A stretch of DNA of 6,833 nucleotides, taken from assembly GCA_003543635.1 (NCBI GenBank), contig DNAE01000077.1, positions 1 to 6,833 on the forward strand, in the 5' to 3' direction. Under the pieces are notes generated by a model. That model was given only the letters and a program-made list of their open reading frames with translations. It was not told the DNA's origin and did not search any database. This stretch comes from Clostridiales bacterium. GTDB lineage: Bacteria; Bacillota; Clostridia; Saccharofermentanales; Saccharofermentanaceae. Below are positions 1 to 6,133 of this stretch, piece by piece (the first letter of the stretch is position 1; each line of letters starts with the position of its first letter). Position numbers and translations under genes: made by a program.

Positions 1-43
1 ATCACTTTTGAGACATCCCCTTTTCCCGAAAAAAGATTTCCTG

Positions 44-74
44 TTGACTCTGACGTTGCGTCATAGTTTATAGT
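44..74 (+). promoter_or_regulatory. MerR-family-regulated promoter of the DUF2268 peptidase gene
   Basis: A -35 box TTGACT (44-49) and a -10 box TATAGT (69-74) are separated by 19 bp rather than the usual 17. The spacer holds an inverted repeat, ACTCTGACG (47-55) and CGTCATAGT (59-67), around TTG; 8 of 9 arm positions are complementary. An over-long 19-bp spacer filled by a dyad is the hallmark of promoters that MerR-family activators untwist, and the GACG-TTG-CGTC core resembles operators of the Mta/TipA type. No MerR gene is visible in the window, so the cognate regulator must lie elsewhere. Confidence 0.8.
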
Positions 75-91
75 CCCATCGTAAAAGATAC

Positions 92-96
92 GGAGG
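92..96 (+). promoter_or_regulatory. Ribosome binding site of the DUF2268 gene
   Basis: GGAGG lies 8 nt before the ATG at 105 and fixes that start codon. It also shows that this gene is read from a leadered mRNA, unlike the regulator genes at 1055 and 6146. Confidence 0.85.
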
Positions 97-104
97 AAAT
101 AAAC

Positions 105-1016
105 ATGATAGTAAACAGAGTATTCTCCCCGGATGTCTACCGCAGGATAATGGAGGCATCCCCGGATAAGAAGGACGATATCTACAGATATGAGCTGATG
201 AAGCCCTTTCAGGGGAAGTGGGACTGCTACCACATCCCCCTGAAGGCGAAGTACCCCGGGGGCTACGATATCATCATGGCAAATAACATGATGGGTCTGG
301 CAAAGCCCTCGGATATCAACGGGGACTTCAAAGATCAGATCGATATGCTATCCGACAAAAAGCTCTGGGATGCATGTCAGTGTTCCATAGAGACGGCGCT
401 TAAAAGATTCACGGACCGGGGCATCGGATTGAAGGTGGAAGAATACCTCTATTCGATCTTCCTTGCTAACCCCGATAACCCCTACACCATCATGAATGAA
501 GGATACTGCGGAGACGGCGGGATCCCGGGATACATCATGGGTTGGCTGGTCCCCTCGGAGGTTACGGTCAGAAGGCTTCCCGCGGCATTGGCCCACGAGA
601 CGGATCACAACGTCAGGTACCAGTACATAAAGTGGACCGACAACGTGGACCTGGGGGAGATGATCGTAAGTGAGGGCCTGGCGGAAAACTTCGCCACTGC
701 TCTTTTCGGGGAGGAGTTCCTGGGTCCCTGGGTCGCAAGGACGGATAGGAAGACCCTGTCCTCGGTAAAGGGCATCATCAGAGATAACCTGGGTGTTACG
801 GGCCTTGAGAACATAACCGCCTACCTCTACGGGGATGAGATGGCGCAGATGCAGCAGTACCCGAAGGCGGGGCTCCCCTATTGCGCCGGCTATGCCACCG
901 GTTACCACCTGGTCAGGTACTTCCTGGATAAGACCGGGACTCCCGTAGAGGAAGCCACGGTCCTTCCCTCCGAAGTGATCCTCAAGGAGGCCGAGGGCTT
1001 TTGGAAGCAGGGGTAG
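105..1016 (+). CDS. DUF2268-type putative Zn-dependent peptidase (303 aa)
   Basis: Predicted cytoplasmic gluzincin-like metallopeptidase; the substrate is unknown. Residues 164-168 read HETDH, an HExxH zinc site, followed by N169 and R171. About 20 residues later comes VSEGLAENF, in which E190 is the likely third zinc ligand and E194 is also conserved in style. The C-terminal YCAGYATGYHLVRYF (259-273) is typical of DUF2268 proteins. There is no signal peptide or membrane span. In many Clostridia this same domain (GEMIVSEGLAEN, LGPWV, YLYGDE, PYCAGYA blocks) follows an N-terminal MerR DNA-binding domain. Here the protein starts directly at the DUF2268 part, although its promoter is of MerR type. 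The start is supported by GGAGG at 92-96. The family and the fold of the zinc site are well supported; the biological role is not, and a sensor or regulatory role instead of proteolysis cannot be excluded. Confidence 0.85.
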   Translation: MIVNRVFSPDVYRRIMEASPDKKDDIYRYELMKPFQGKWDCYHIPLKAKYPGGYDIIMANNMMGLAKPSDINGDFKDQIDMLSDKKLWDACQCSIETALKRFTDRGIGLKVEEYLYSIFLANPDNPYTIMNEGYCGDGGIPGYIMGWLVPSEVTVRRLPAALAHETDHNVRYQYIKWTDNVDLGEMIVSEGLAENFATALFGEEFLGPWVARTDRKTLSSVKGIIRDNLGVTGLENITAYLYGDEMAQMQQYPKAGLPYCAGYATGYHLVRYFLDKTGTPVEEATVLPSEVILKEAEGFWKQG

Positions 1017-1039
1017 ATGGAATCGAAAAGCCCCACTTG

Positions 1040-1048
1040 TGCTATACT
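1040..1048 (+). promoter_or_regulatory. Extended -10 promoter directly before the TetR-like gene
   Basis: TGCTATACT is an extended -10 element (TGn plus TATACT at 1043-1048). No good -35 box is seen; the best is TGGAAT at 1018-1023 with 19-bp spacing. The ATG at 1055 begins 6 nt after the -10, which is where transcription should start, so the mRNA would have essentially no leader. No Shine-Dalgarno sequence lies before 1055. This promoter probably drives the TetR remnant, the zinc-ribbon gene and the small membrane protein. Confidence 0.6.
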
Positions 1049-1054
1049 CTGTTC

Positions 1055-1416
1055 ATGGGAGAGAAAGAATCCGTATACCGAAGCAGAAAAGGAGCATTGA
1101 GAAGAAGCAGCGTATCAAGGACGCCGCCATGAAACTCATGTCCGAGAAGGGCTACCATCAGACCTCCTCCAACGAGATCGCGAAGGAGGCGGGGGTTTCC
1201 ATCGGAACCTTCTATTCCTACTTCAAGGATAAGAAGGAACTCTATGCGGAACTGGTAGCCGATATCTATGCCGTGGTCCTGACCACCGTCGAGGCGGTGA
1301 TCCACGACACCATGTTCCATAACAACGGAAGGAACAAGAAAGCAGTCATGGAAGAACTTACGGATATGATCGTAAACTATCTGTTCGTAAGTGGCGATCA
1401 AATGGGGGATGGATAA
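1055..1416 (+). pseudogene. TetR/AcrR-family regulator, frameshifted and C-terminally truncated
   Basis: The DNA-binding domain is clear: RIKDAAMKLMSEKGYHQTSS, then NEIAKEAGVSIGTFYSYFKDKKELY, the classic TetR helix-turn-helix. The natural start appears to be the ATG at 1055, giving MGEKESVYRSRK, an N-terminus typical of clostridial TetR proteins. That frame runs off course after the AAAA run at 1087-1090, and the rest of the domain lies one frame away. One missing A would restore a continuous reading frame. The only in-frame upstream start, GTG at 1039, lies inside the -10 promoter element and is unlikely. The protein then ends at 1416 after about 120 residues, against roughly 190-200 for the family, so the C-terminal ligand-binding and dimerisation domain is mostly missing. 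The next gene begins at the very next base. It could be a dead gene, a decayed gene with one sequencing error, or a short DNA-binding product; TetR identity is sure, intactness is not. Confidence 0.7.
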
Positions 1417-2622
1417 ATGGCAACAGCTTGTCCTAATTGCGGCGGCGCTCTGATATTCAAGCCGGAGCTCGAAAAGCTCTATTGCTCAAAGTGCGGAGGT
1501 ACCTTCGGCGCGCAGGAGGCGGGTAACGGCGATAAGGAATTACTGGAGGACGTGAAAGCCGTCCCCATGAATGAGGTCTACGGGTTTAATGACCCTTCCT
1601 TTGTGGACCGCAATATCTATACCTGCGAGAACTGCGGCGGCGAGGTGGTCGTCACCGATACCGAGGTATCCACCTACTGCATCTACTGCGGAAATCCCAC
1701 GGTGGTATTCAGCCGCGTGGCAAAGCAGAAGCGGCCGGATTCCATCCTTCCTTTCACGGTAACGAAAGAGGATGCCATGAAGGCCGTAAGGGAGCGGATC
1801 GACAAGGGATTCTTTATCCCGCCTTCCCTTAAGAAGAAAAAGATAGATAACATTAGGGGTATCTATATTCCCTATAATATCGTCAGTTGTGATCACCGGG
1901 ATGCCATATTATTCAGAGGCAAGAAGAGCCGGGGGAGGCATGCCCGAACGGTCTATTTCAAAAGACATGGCAGCTGCCGTTTTAAGAATATCCCCCTGGA
2001 TGCTTCCACAAAGCTCAATGACGAGCTGAGCTCCAGGCTCGAACCCTTTGATCTTCACGGACTCAAGGAGTTTAGCGAGGATTATCTTGCGGGATTTTAT
2101 TCCGATATGCCGGATGTTACGAAGGCCGATATCCATAAGGCGGCCTCAAGAAGATGCGAAGAGTTATTCATCCAAAAGGCAAAGCGGAGCGTCAAGGCCG
2201 ATGGTGTCAAGGTGGTCTCCAACCACCCTCATACCACGGTGAGCGGGGATCCGGTCTATGCCATGCTCCCTGCCTGGTTCGTAACTTTCGAATATAAGAA
2301 AAAGCCCCACACGATACTTATCAACGGACAGACGGGGAAGGTGGTATGCGCGCTTCCCTGGAGCAAGCCGATGTTCTTCTCCCTCATGATACTGACGGCT
2401 CTGGGAATAGCGGCTGTTTCCACCTTGATCCTTTATTTCCTCGTAAGTCTCCTCTTTTTGTCCAAGAACGGAGGAAGCAGCGGACGTCTTCTCGGCTTCA
2501 TAGTAGTGGGTGCCATAGGAGCTCTTACCATCGGAATACAAAGATACGGAAGGATCATGAAGCAGATAAAGCTTACCCAATCCTCGGAGACCATGAACTT
2601 TGTAAAAAGGAGGCAGGGATGA
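1417..2622 (+). CDS. Membrane protein with tandem N-terminal zinc ribbons (TFIIB-type zinc-ribbon family, 401 aa)
   Basis: Two CxxC pairs form a first zinc ribbon (C5/C8 and C23/C26, CPNCGG and CSKCGG). Two more form a second (C70/C73 and C88/C91, CENCGG and CIYCGN). A middle region of about 110-310 is soluble and contains IRGIYIPYNIV and the block LPAWFVTFEYKKK with LINGQTGKVV, features shared by clostridial proteins annotated as TFIIB-type zinc-ribbon proteins, sometimes wrongly as PriA helicase. No helicase motifs are present. Two membrane spans follow (about 319-347 and 358-376), then a short basic tail, so the zinc ribbons are probably cytoplasmic and tethered to the membrane. Function is unknown. 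Its ATG directly abuts the stop of the TetR remnant (TAAATG), with a G-rich, moderate ribosome binding site (GGGGGA, 1404-1409). The small membrane protein at 2624 follows after one base, suggesting co-translation and perhaps partnership. Confidence 0.8.
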   Translation: MATACPNCGGALIFKPELEKLYCSKCGGTFGAQEAGNGDKELLEDVKAVPMNEVYGFNDPSFVDRNIYTCENCGGEVVVTDTEVSTYCIYCGNPTVVFSRVAKQKRPDSILPFTVTKEDAMKAVRERIDKGFFIPPSLKKKKIDNIRGIYIPYNIVSCDHRDAILFRGKKSRGRHARTVYFKRHGSCRFKNIPLDASTKLNDELSSRLEPFDLHGLKEFSEDYLAGFYSDMPDVTKADIHKAASRRCEELFIQKAKRSVKADGVKVVSNHPHTTVSGDPVYAMLPAWFVTFEYKKKPHTILINGQTGKVVCALPWSKPMFFSLMILTALGIAAVSTLILYFLVSLLFLSKNGGSSGRLLGFIVVGAIGALTIGIQRYGRIMKQIKLTQSSETMNFVKRRQG

Positions 2623-2623
2623 T

Positions 2624-2812
2624 ATGAATATCGCAGCACTTATAATCGCCATCGTCTTAGGTCTTATCCTCGGAGCAGGGGCGGCCATGTATATCTTTGC
2701 GAACGCTCTTAATGATTCCAACAATATGGGAGATTATCTCTGCGAGTACGGCAGTTACTGCAAGGATGAGATCACCTACGTCGTATATTCCGACGATGTT
2801 AACAAGGACTAG
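2624..2812 (+). CDS. Small single-span membrane protein (62 aa), unknown function
   Basis: A hydrophobic segment at about residues 4-27 (IAALIIAIVLGLILGAGAAM) makes one membrane span. It is followed by a short acidic tail (DSNNMGDY, then DDVNKD) containing two cysteines, C40 and C46. There is no lipobox and no clear signal-peptidase site, so the segment is best read as an anchor. AAGGAGG at 2607-2613, 10 nt before the ATG and inside the end of the zinc-ribbon gene, is a strong ribosome binding site. The single-base gap to the preceding stop indicates one operon. I do not recognise the family. The tight pairing suggests a small partner of the zinc-ribbon membrane protein, but this is inference only. 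Confidence 0.7.
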   Translation: MNIAALIIAIVLGLILGAGAAMYIFANALNDSNNMGDYLCEYGSYCKDEITYVVYSDDVNKD

Positions 2813-2822
2813 CAGGGCGCAT

Positions 2823-2866
2823 TTAAGAAACAGTTAAGGATCTCACAAGGAACAGCTTAAGACCTC
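2823..2866 (+). repeat. Imperfect 22-bp direct repeat with 11-bp TTAAG-type half-sites
   Basis: The block 2823-2844 is repeated imperfectly at 2845-2866, with 15 of 22 positions identical. Within it, TTAAG-like units begin at 2823 (TTAAGA), 2834 (TTAAGG), 2847 (AAGG remnant) and 2857 (TTAAGA), so the first two are one helical turn apart. Both copies carry AACAG after the first unit. OmpR/PhoB-family regulators bind tandem direct half-sites spaced about 11 bp, and such a regulator is encoded at 6146. This is a likely operator for the exporter operon. Caution: CTTAAG also occurs often in the nearby genes as Leu-Lys codons. Confidence 0.55.
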
Positions 2867-2881
2867 CGCACGTCTTTGCCA

Positions 2882-2887
2882 TATAGT
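2882..2887 (+). promoter_or_regulatory. Probable -10 element of the ABC exporter operon
   Basis: TATAGT sits in the loop of the 2862-2914 hairpin. The nearest -35-like hexamer is TTAAGA at 2857-2862, with a long 19-bp spacer; it is also the last half-site of the direct repeat. A weak -35 overlapped by regulator sites fits a promoter that needs an activator. Transcription would begin near 2894, so the operon's own RNA would lack the left arm of the hairpin and keep its ribosome binding site free. Confidence 0.45.
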
Positions 2888-2908
2888 ATTGGCATAAGAC
2901 GAATAAGC

Positions 2909-2913
2909 GGAGG
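2909..2913 (+). promoter_or_regulatory. Ribosome binding site of the ABC ATPase gene
   Basis: GGAGG lies 9 nt before the ATG at 2923 and fixes the start. It is part of the right arm of the terminator-like stem. Confidence 0.8.
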
Positions 2914-2922
2914 TTTTTACAT

Positions 2923-3732
2923 ATGACAACAAAAACAGCGATACTTGAAGCTAAGGATCTTTGCAAGTCATTCTCCAACGAGTCTGTCCAGCAGCATGTC
3001 CTTAAGAATCTTGACCTTTCCGTCTACGAGGGTGATTTTACGGTGATCATGGGAAACTCGGGATCCGGAAAGAGCACACTTCTTTACGCCCTCTCCGGAA
3101 TGGACCGGCCCACCCTGGGAAAGATCACATATCACGTGAACGGCAAGGACGAGGAGATCTCCAAGTACAGCAATGACAAGCTCGCTCTCTTCAGGAGAGA
3201 GCATTCGGGATTCGTTTTCCAGCAGAATTACCTGAACGACTCCATGACGGCCCTCGATAACGTCTTGATAAGCGGACTTCTTAAGACAAAGGACAGGAAG
3301 GCCCTGGCGGAAAGGGCAAAGATGCTTCTTAACAAGGTGGAGATAGGAGAACTCGACAGGAGGAAGTATCCCAAGCAGCTGTCCGGCGGACAGCAACAGA
3401 GGGTGGCGGTGGTCCGCGGGATAATAAACTCCCCCGAGATCCTTTTCGCTGATGAGCCCACGGGAGCCCTCAATTCCCAGAATACGGAGAACGTCCTGGA
3501 CATCATGAGCGAACTTAACCGGGAGGGACAGAGCATCGTCATGGTTACCCACACCATAAAGGCGGCTGAAAGGGGAAACCGCATCATCTATCTTTCCGAC
3601 GGTGTCATATCCGATGAGGTGGACCTGGGTGAGTATAAGGGAAGCTATAAGGATGAGGAAAACCCCGACAGGGAAGTTGCCCTGGAAAGACACAGGAAGC
3701 TCAAGGATTTCCTGCAGGTCCACGGTTGGTAA
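2923..3732 (+). CDS. ABC transporter ATP-binding protein, MacB/LolD type (269 aa)
   Basis: Cytoplasmic ATPase that powers the FtsX-type permease encoded next. All ABC motifs are present: Walker A GNSGSGKST (44-52), Q-loop in FVFQQ (Q100/Q101), signature LSGGQQQR (153-160), Walker B ILFADE (173-178) with catalytic E178, the EPTGAL D-loop region, and switch histidine H210 in MVTHT. The EPTGALNS stretch and the length match ATPases of mechanotransmission-type exporters (MacB, LolCDE, BceA) rather than importers. After about residue 235 there is a charged tail (EYKGSYKDEENPDREV), somewhat longer than in the minimal LolD-type subunit. The stop is 19 bp before the permease ATG, so the two form one operon. 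The family is certain; the exported or moved substrate is unknown. Upstream regulator-type repeats and the downstream response regulator point to induction by an extracellular signal. Confidence 0.95.
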   Translation: MTTKTAILEAKDLCKSFSNESVQQHVLKNLDLSVYEGDFTVIMGNSGSGKSTLLYALSGMDRPTLGKITYHVNGKDEEISKYSNDKLALFRREHSGFVFQQNYLNDSMTALDNVLISGLLKTKDRKALAERAKMLLNKVEIGELDRRKYPKQLSGGQQQRVAVVRGIINSPEILFADEPTGALNSQNTENVLDIMSELNREGQSIVMVTHTIKAAERGNRIIYLSDGVISDEVDLGEYKGSYKDEENPDREVALERHRKLKDFLQVHGW

Positions 3733-3751
3733 TTTGAAAGGACGGATCAAG

Positions 3752-6133
3752 ATGAATAATCTGATGATGATAGTTAAGAACAATATCAAAAAGCAAAAGG
3801 GGGACATGATCACTTTCCTGATAATGACCCTGATAGCTTCCTTCCTGATCTTCAACGCTCTGGCGGACATCATGGGTCTGGAGAAGGTCTTGGACAAGAG
3901 GGCCGAGGAGGTCAACATCGCGGACCTCATGGTGACGGTGAGACCTGAGGCTGCGGAATGCCTGGAGGAAGTCCTCGGCAGGGAAGCCATAGAAGAGTAT
4001 GAGAAGACGGAAGTCCTGAAATTTTTCAGCGGATACAGGGCGAAGGGTGACGAGGACTTCAGCGAATTCGGTTTCATTGCCGAATATGTGGGAAATGACA
4101 GGGATATCATGAAGATCGTGCCCGAGGGAACGGAGCTTAAGGATGATGGTATCCTCATCCCCTACAGCATGAGTACCAGGTTTAACATCGGAGATGTTAT
4201 CGAATTCAAGATAGATGATGATATCTATGAACTGGAAGTGGAGGGATTCACCGAGGACCCCTGGTTCTGCTCCACGATGAATATTGCCATGTACCATATT
4301 TACTTATCCGAAGAGATGATGGAAGAGTTCGGAAGTCACTGCCGCGGGGACGCTTTCTCCGTCGTCGAGAATTTCCTGCTCTACGAATGCATCGTATCGG
4401 AGGATGGGGATCCCGAGAGTATCGAGATGGAGGTTACCGACGAGTTCGAGAATGTTGCAGAGAGATACAGGGCTGATGACCCTGCCGGCAACTATGAACC
4501 GGATCTAACGGTAAGCTGGGTCAATATCAGAATGGGTGACATGATATTTCCCACGGTGGTGTCGGCCGTAATGCTCCTGTTCGCGATCATTATCCTTGTG
4601 ATCTCCCTGATCATCATTACCTTCAGCATTAATAATTTTATCAGGAGCAACATGAAGAATACCGGGATCCTGGAGGCCTGCGGTTATACCACAGGGGAGC
4701 TTCGTAATGCCCTTACCCTTCAGATAACCGGGGTGGCGGCAGCAGGTACTTTGGGCGGCGTTCTGATCGCGGCCCTCGCCTTCAGGAAGATGGGAACCGT
4801 GTTCGGGCTGGTCCTGGGACTCCCCTGGAATGTAGGTCCAGCTCCTGTCTGCGCACTCATAACCGGCGCCATGATGATCATCACCATATTCCTGACCAGC
4901 AGGGTCCTGAGCAGAAAGTATGAGAAGATCACGGTGCTCGATGCCCTCCGCGGCGGCATTACCAACCACAGTTTCAAGAAGGATCATTTCCCCCTTGATA
5001 GGACGCGCCTGCCCCTGCCTCTGACCCTCTCCCTTAAGGAGATCTTCGGCAGCGTCGGTAAGAACATCGCCATCATGCTCATCGTGGCGGTCCTCACGGT
5101 ATCCGCACTTCTCGGCATCGGCATGATGGATAACTTCGGTGCCGACGACGGAGGCATATTCGAAGTCATGGGTTTTGAATACGGAGATATGATGGTAACT
5201 GCCGAGGACGGACACGGGGAAGAGTTTTCCGAGCTTAAGGGAGTGGATAATGTCTACACCTGTCAGGAGGTGGATGTTAAGGTCAGATACGGCGAAGAGA
5301 CCTGCCTGCTTACGGCCGTATCGGTGGATGATCTTGACCATGCGAGACACACCGTCATGATCGACGGAAGAAAACCCGTATCCGACAACGAGATAATGCT
5401 CACCTGGGCAGCGGCAAAGGATCTTAATGTGACCATAGGAGACGTGGTGACCCTCATTTCCGGAAGCGTCGAAAAGGACTTTATCGTGGTGGGCCTCGAT
5501 CAGAGGATGCTCCATGCCGGAAGGTCCGTGTGCATAACCCTTGACGGTCTTTCCGAATTGGGTGCAAGGGGCAACGTTTGTAAGTACTATATAACCTCCG
5601 AAGAGGGCGTCTCCTACGAAGAACTCGAGAAGACCATGAAGGAGTATAGCGAAGAGACAGGGCTGCCGATCTCGTGTGCGAACAGCGCGGACTTCCTTGA
5701 CGGTGCTCTAGGAGATATCAATGGAGCCATAAAGTCTATTGCCATCGTCCTTTCCCTCCTTACCGTGGTCATAGTCGCCTTTGTGGAATCCCTTGTCATA
5801 AGGGCTAAGATCTCCCGGGAGTGGCGCGGTATGGGAATAAACAAGGCGCTGGGCATGAGTTCCGGAGATCTTCTTGCTCAGATATCCTTCTCCAATATCC
5901 CCACCGTGGCAGCGGGAGCTGTTCTGGGCGCAGCCTTATCGGGTATCGCCGGAACAGCGGTCATCAAGGCGGTATTCTCCTACATGGGAATAAAGGCGAT
6001 CACCTTCGCGATCTCCTTCGACAGGATGGCGGCAGTATTCGCCGGAGTGGTCCTCATCGCCTACATAACATCCGCTCTTGCAGGTCTTAAGGTCCGTCGT
6101 ATCATCCCCATGGAGATGATCACCGAAGAATGA
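3752..6133 (+). CDS. ABC transporter permease with two FtsX/MacB units (793 aa)
   Basis: Membrane partner of the ATPase at 2923. About eight spans are visible: 20-40, 266-296, 322-344, 364-383, 437-459, 661-684, 714-740 and 758-778. Spans 1 and 2 enclose an extracytoplasmic domain of about 225 residues; spans 5 and 6 enclose a second of about 200. This gives two tandem units of the MacB-FtsX plan (span, outer domain, three spans), each ending in a conserved-style stretch (KITVLDALRGG at 392-402; RRIIPMEMI at 782-790). This differs from BceB permeases, which have ten spans and one outer domain. Both outer domains are acidic and hold several cysteines. The start at 3752 is chosen for AAAGGA at 3737-3742, 9 nt upstream; the open frame extends back to 3602, but that would overlap the ATPase gene by 131 bases with no ribosome site. 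The likely role is export or removal of peptides or lipid-linked compounds; the substrate is not determinable. Confidence 0.92.
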   Translation: MNNLMMIVKNNIKKQKGDMITFLIMTLIASFLIFNALADIMGLEKVLDKRAEEVNIADLMVTVRPEAAECLEEVLGREAIEEYEKTEVLKFFSGYRAKGDEDFSEFGFIAEYVGNDRDIMKIVPEGTELKDDGILIPYSMSTRFNIGDVIEFKIDDDIYELEVEGFTEDPWFCSTMNIAMYHIYLSEEMMEEFGSHCRGDAFSVVENFLLYECIVSEDGDPESIEMEVTDEFENVAERYRADDPAGNYEPDLTVSWVNIRMGDMIFPTVVSAVMLLFAIIILVISLIIITFSINNFIRSNMKNTGILEACGYTTGELRNALTLQITGVAAAGTLGGVLIAALAFRKMGTVFGLVLGLPWNVGPAPVCALITGAMMIITIFLTSRVLSRKYEKITVLDALRGGITNHSFKKDHFPLDRTRLPLPLTLSLKEIFGSVGKNIAIMLIVAVLTVSALLGIGMMDNFGADDGGIFEVMGFEYGDMMVTAEDGHGEEFSELKGVDNVYTCQEVDVKVRYGEETCLLTAVSVDDLDHARHTVMIDGRKPVSDNEIMLTWAAAKDLNVTIGDVVTLISGSVEKDFIVVGLDQRMLHAGRSVCITLDGLSELGARGNVCKYYITSEEGVSYEELEKTMKEYSEETGLPISCANSADFLDGALGDINGAIKSIAIVLSLLTVVIVAFVESLVIRAKISREWRGMGINKALGMSSGDLLAQISFSNIPTVAAGAVLGAALSGIAGTAVIKAVFSYMGIKAITFAISFDRMAAVFAGVVLIAYITSALAGLKVRRIIPMEMITEE

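Larger units (their letters stand above)
2862..2918 (+). terminator. Long hairpin with U-tract between the two operons
   Basis: ACCTCCGC (2862-2869) pairs perfectly with GCGGAGGT (2907-2914). Inside, CGTCTT (2871-2876) pairs with AAGACG (2896-2901) and TGCCA (2877-2881) with TGGCA (2890-2894), leaving an 8-nt loop. Small asymmetries are A2870 against AATAA (2902-2906) and a bulged T2895. The stem is followed by a short run of T to 2918. This looks like an intrinsic terminator for transcripts coming from the zinc-ribbon operon. Its right arm contains the ribosome binding site of the ATPase gene, so read-through RNA would also hide that site. The inner dyad could instead be a DNA operator over the -10 box. 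Confidence 0.6.

Noticed and set aside
1..43. Possible terminator of an upstream gene (T-run and A-run near 20-38)
   Set aside because: The arms pair only through a few A-T pairs with no G-C stem; nothing in these bases can be supported.
1030..1060. Possible TetR operator palindrome around the -10 at 1043-1048
   Set aside because: The flanking CCCACTTG and TTCATGGG match in only half of the arm positions, too weak to call.
1039..1090. GTG at 1039 as start of the TetR gene
   Set aside because: The GTG lies within the extended -10 element, has no ribosome site, and gives an atypical N-terminus, while the ATG at 1055 in the adjacent frame gives a typical one.
3602..3751. Upstream extension of the permease by 50 codons
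   Set aside because: It overlaps the ATPase gene in another frame, has no ribosome site and does not resemble the start of an FtsX permease; ATG 3752 with AAAGGA fits.
2968..4158. Long open frame of 396 codons on the minus strand
   Set aside because: It lies antisense across the ATPase gene and the start of the permease gene, both with clear family motifs; its translation shows no domain, and no ribosome site precedes it.
4505..5515. Open frame of 336 codons on the minus strand
   Set aside because: It is antisense to the permease; the protein is rich in H, D and G with no recognisable fold, as expected from reverse reading of this codon usage.
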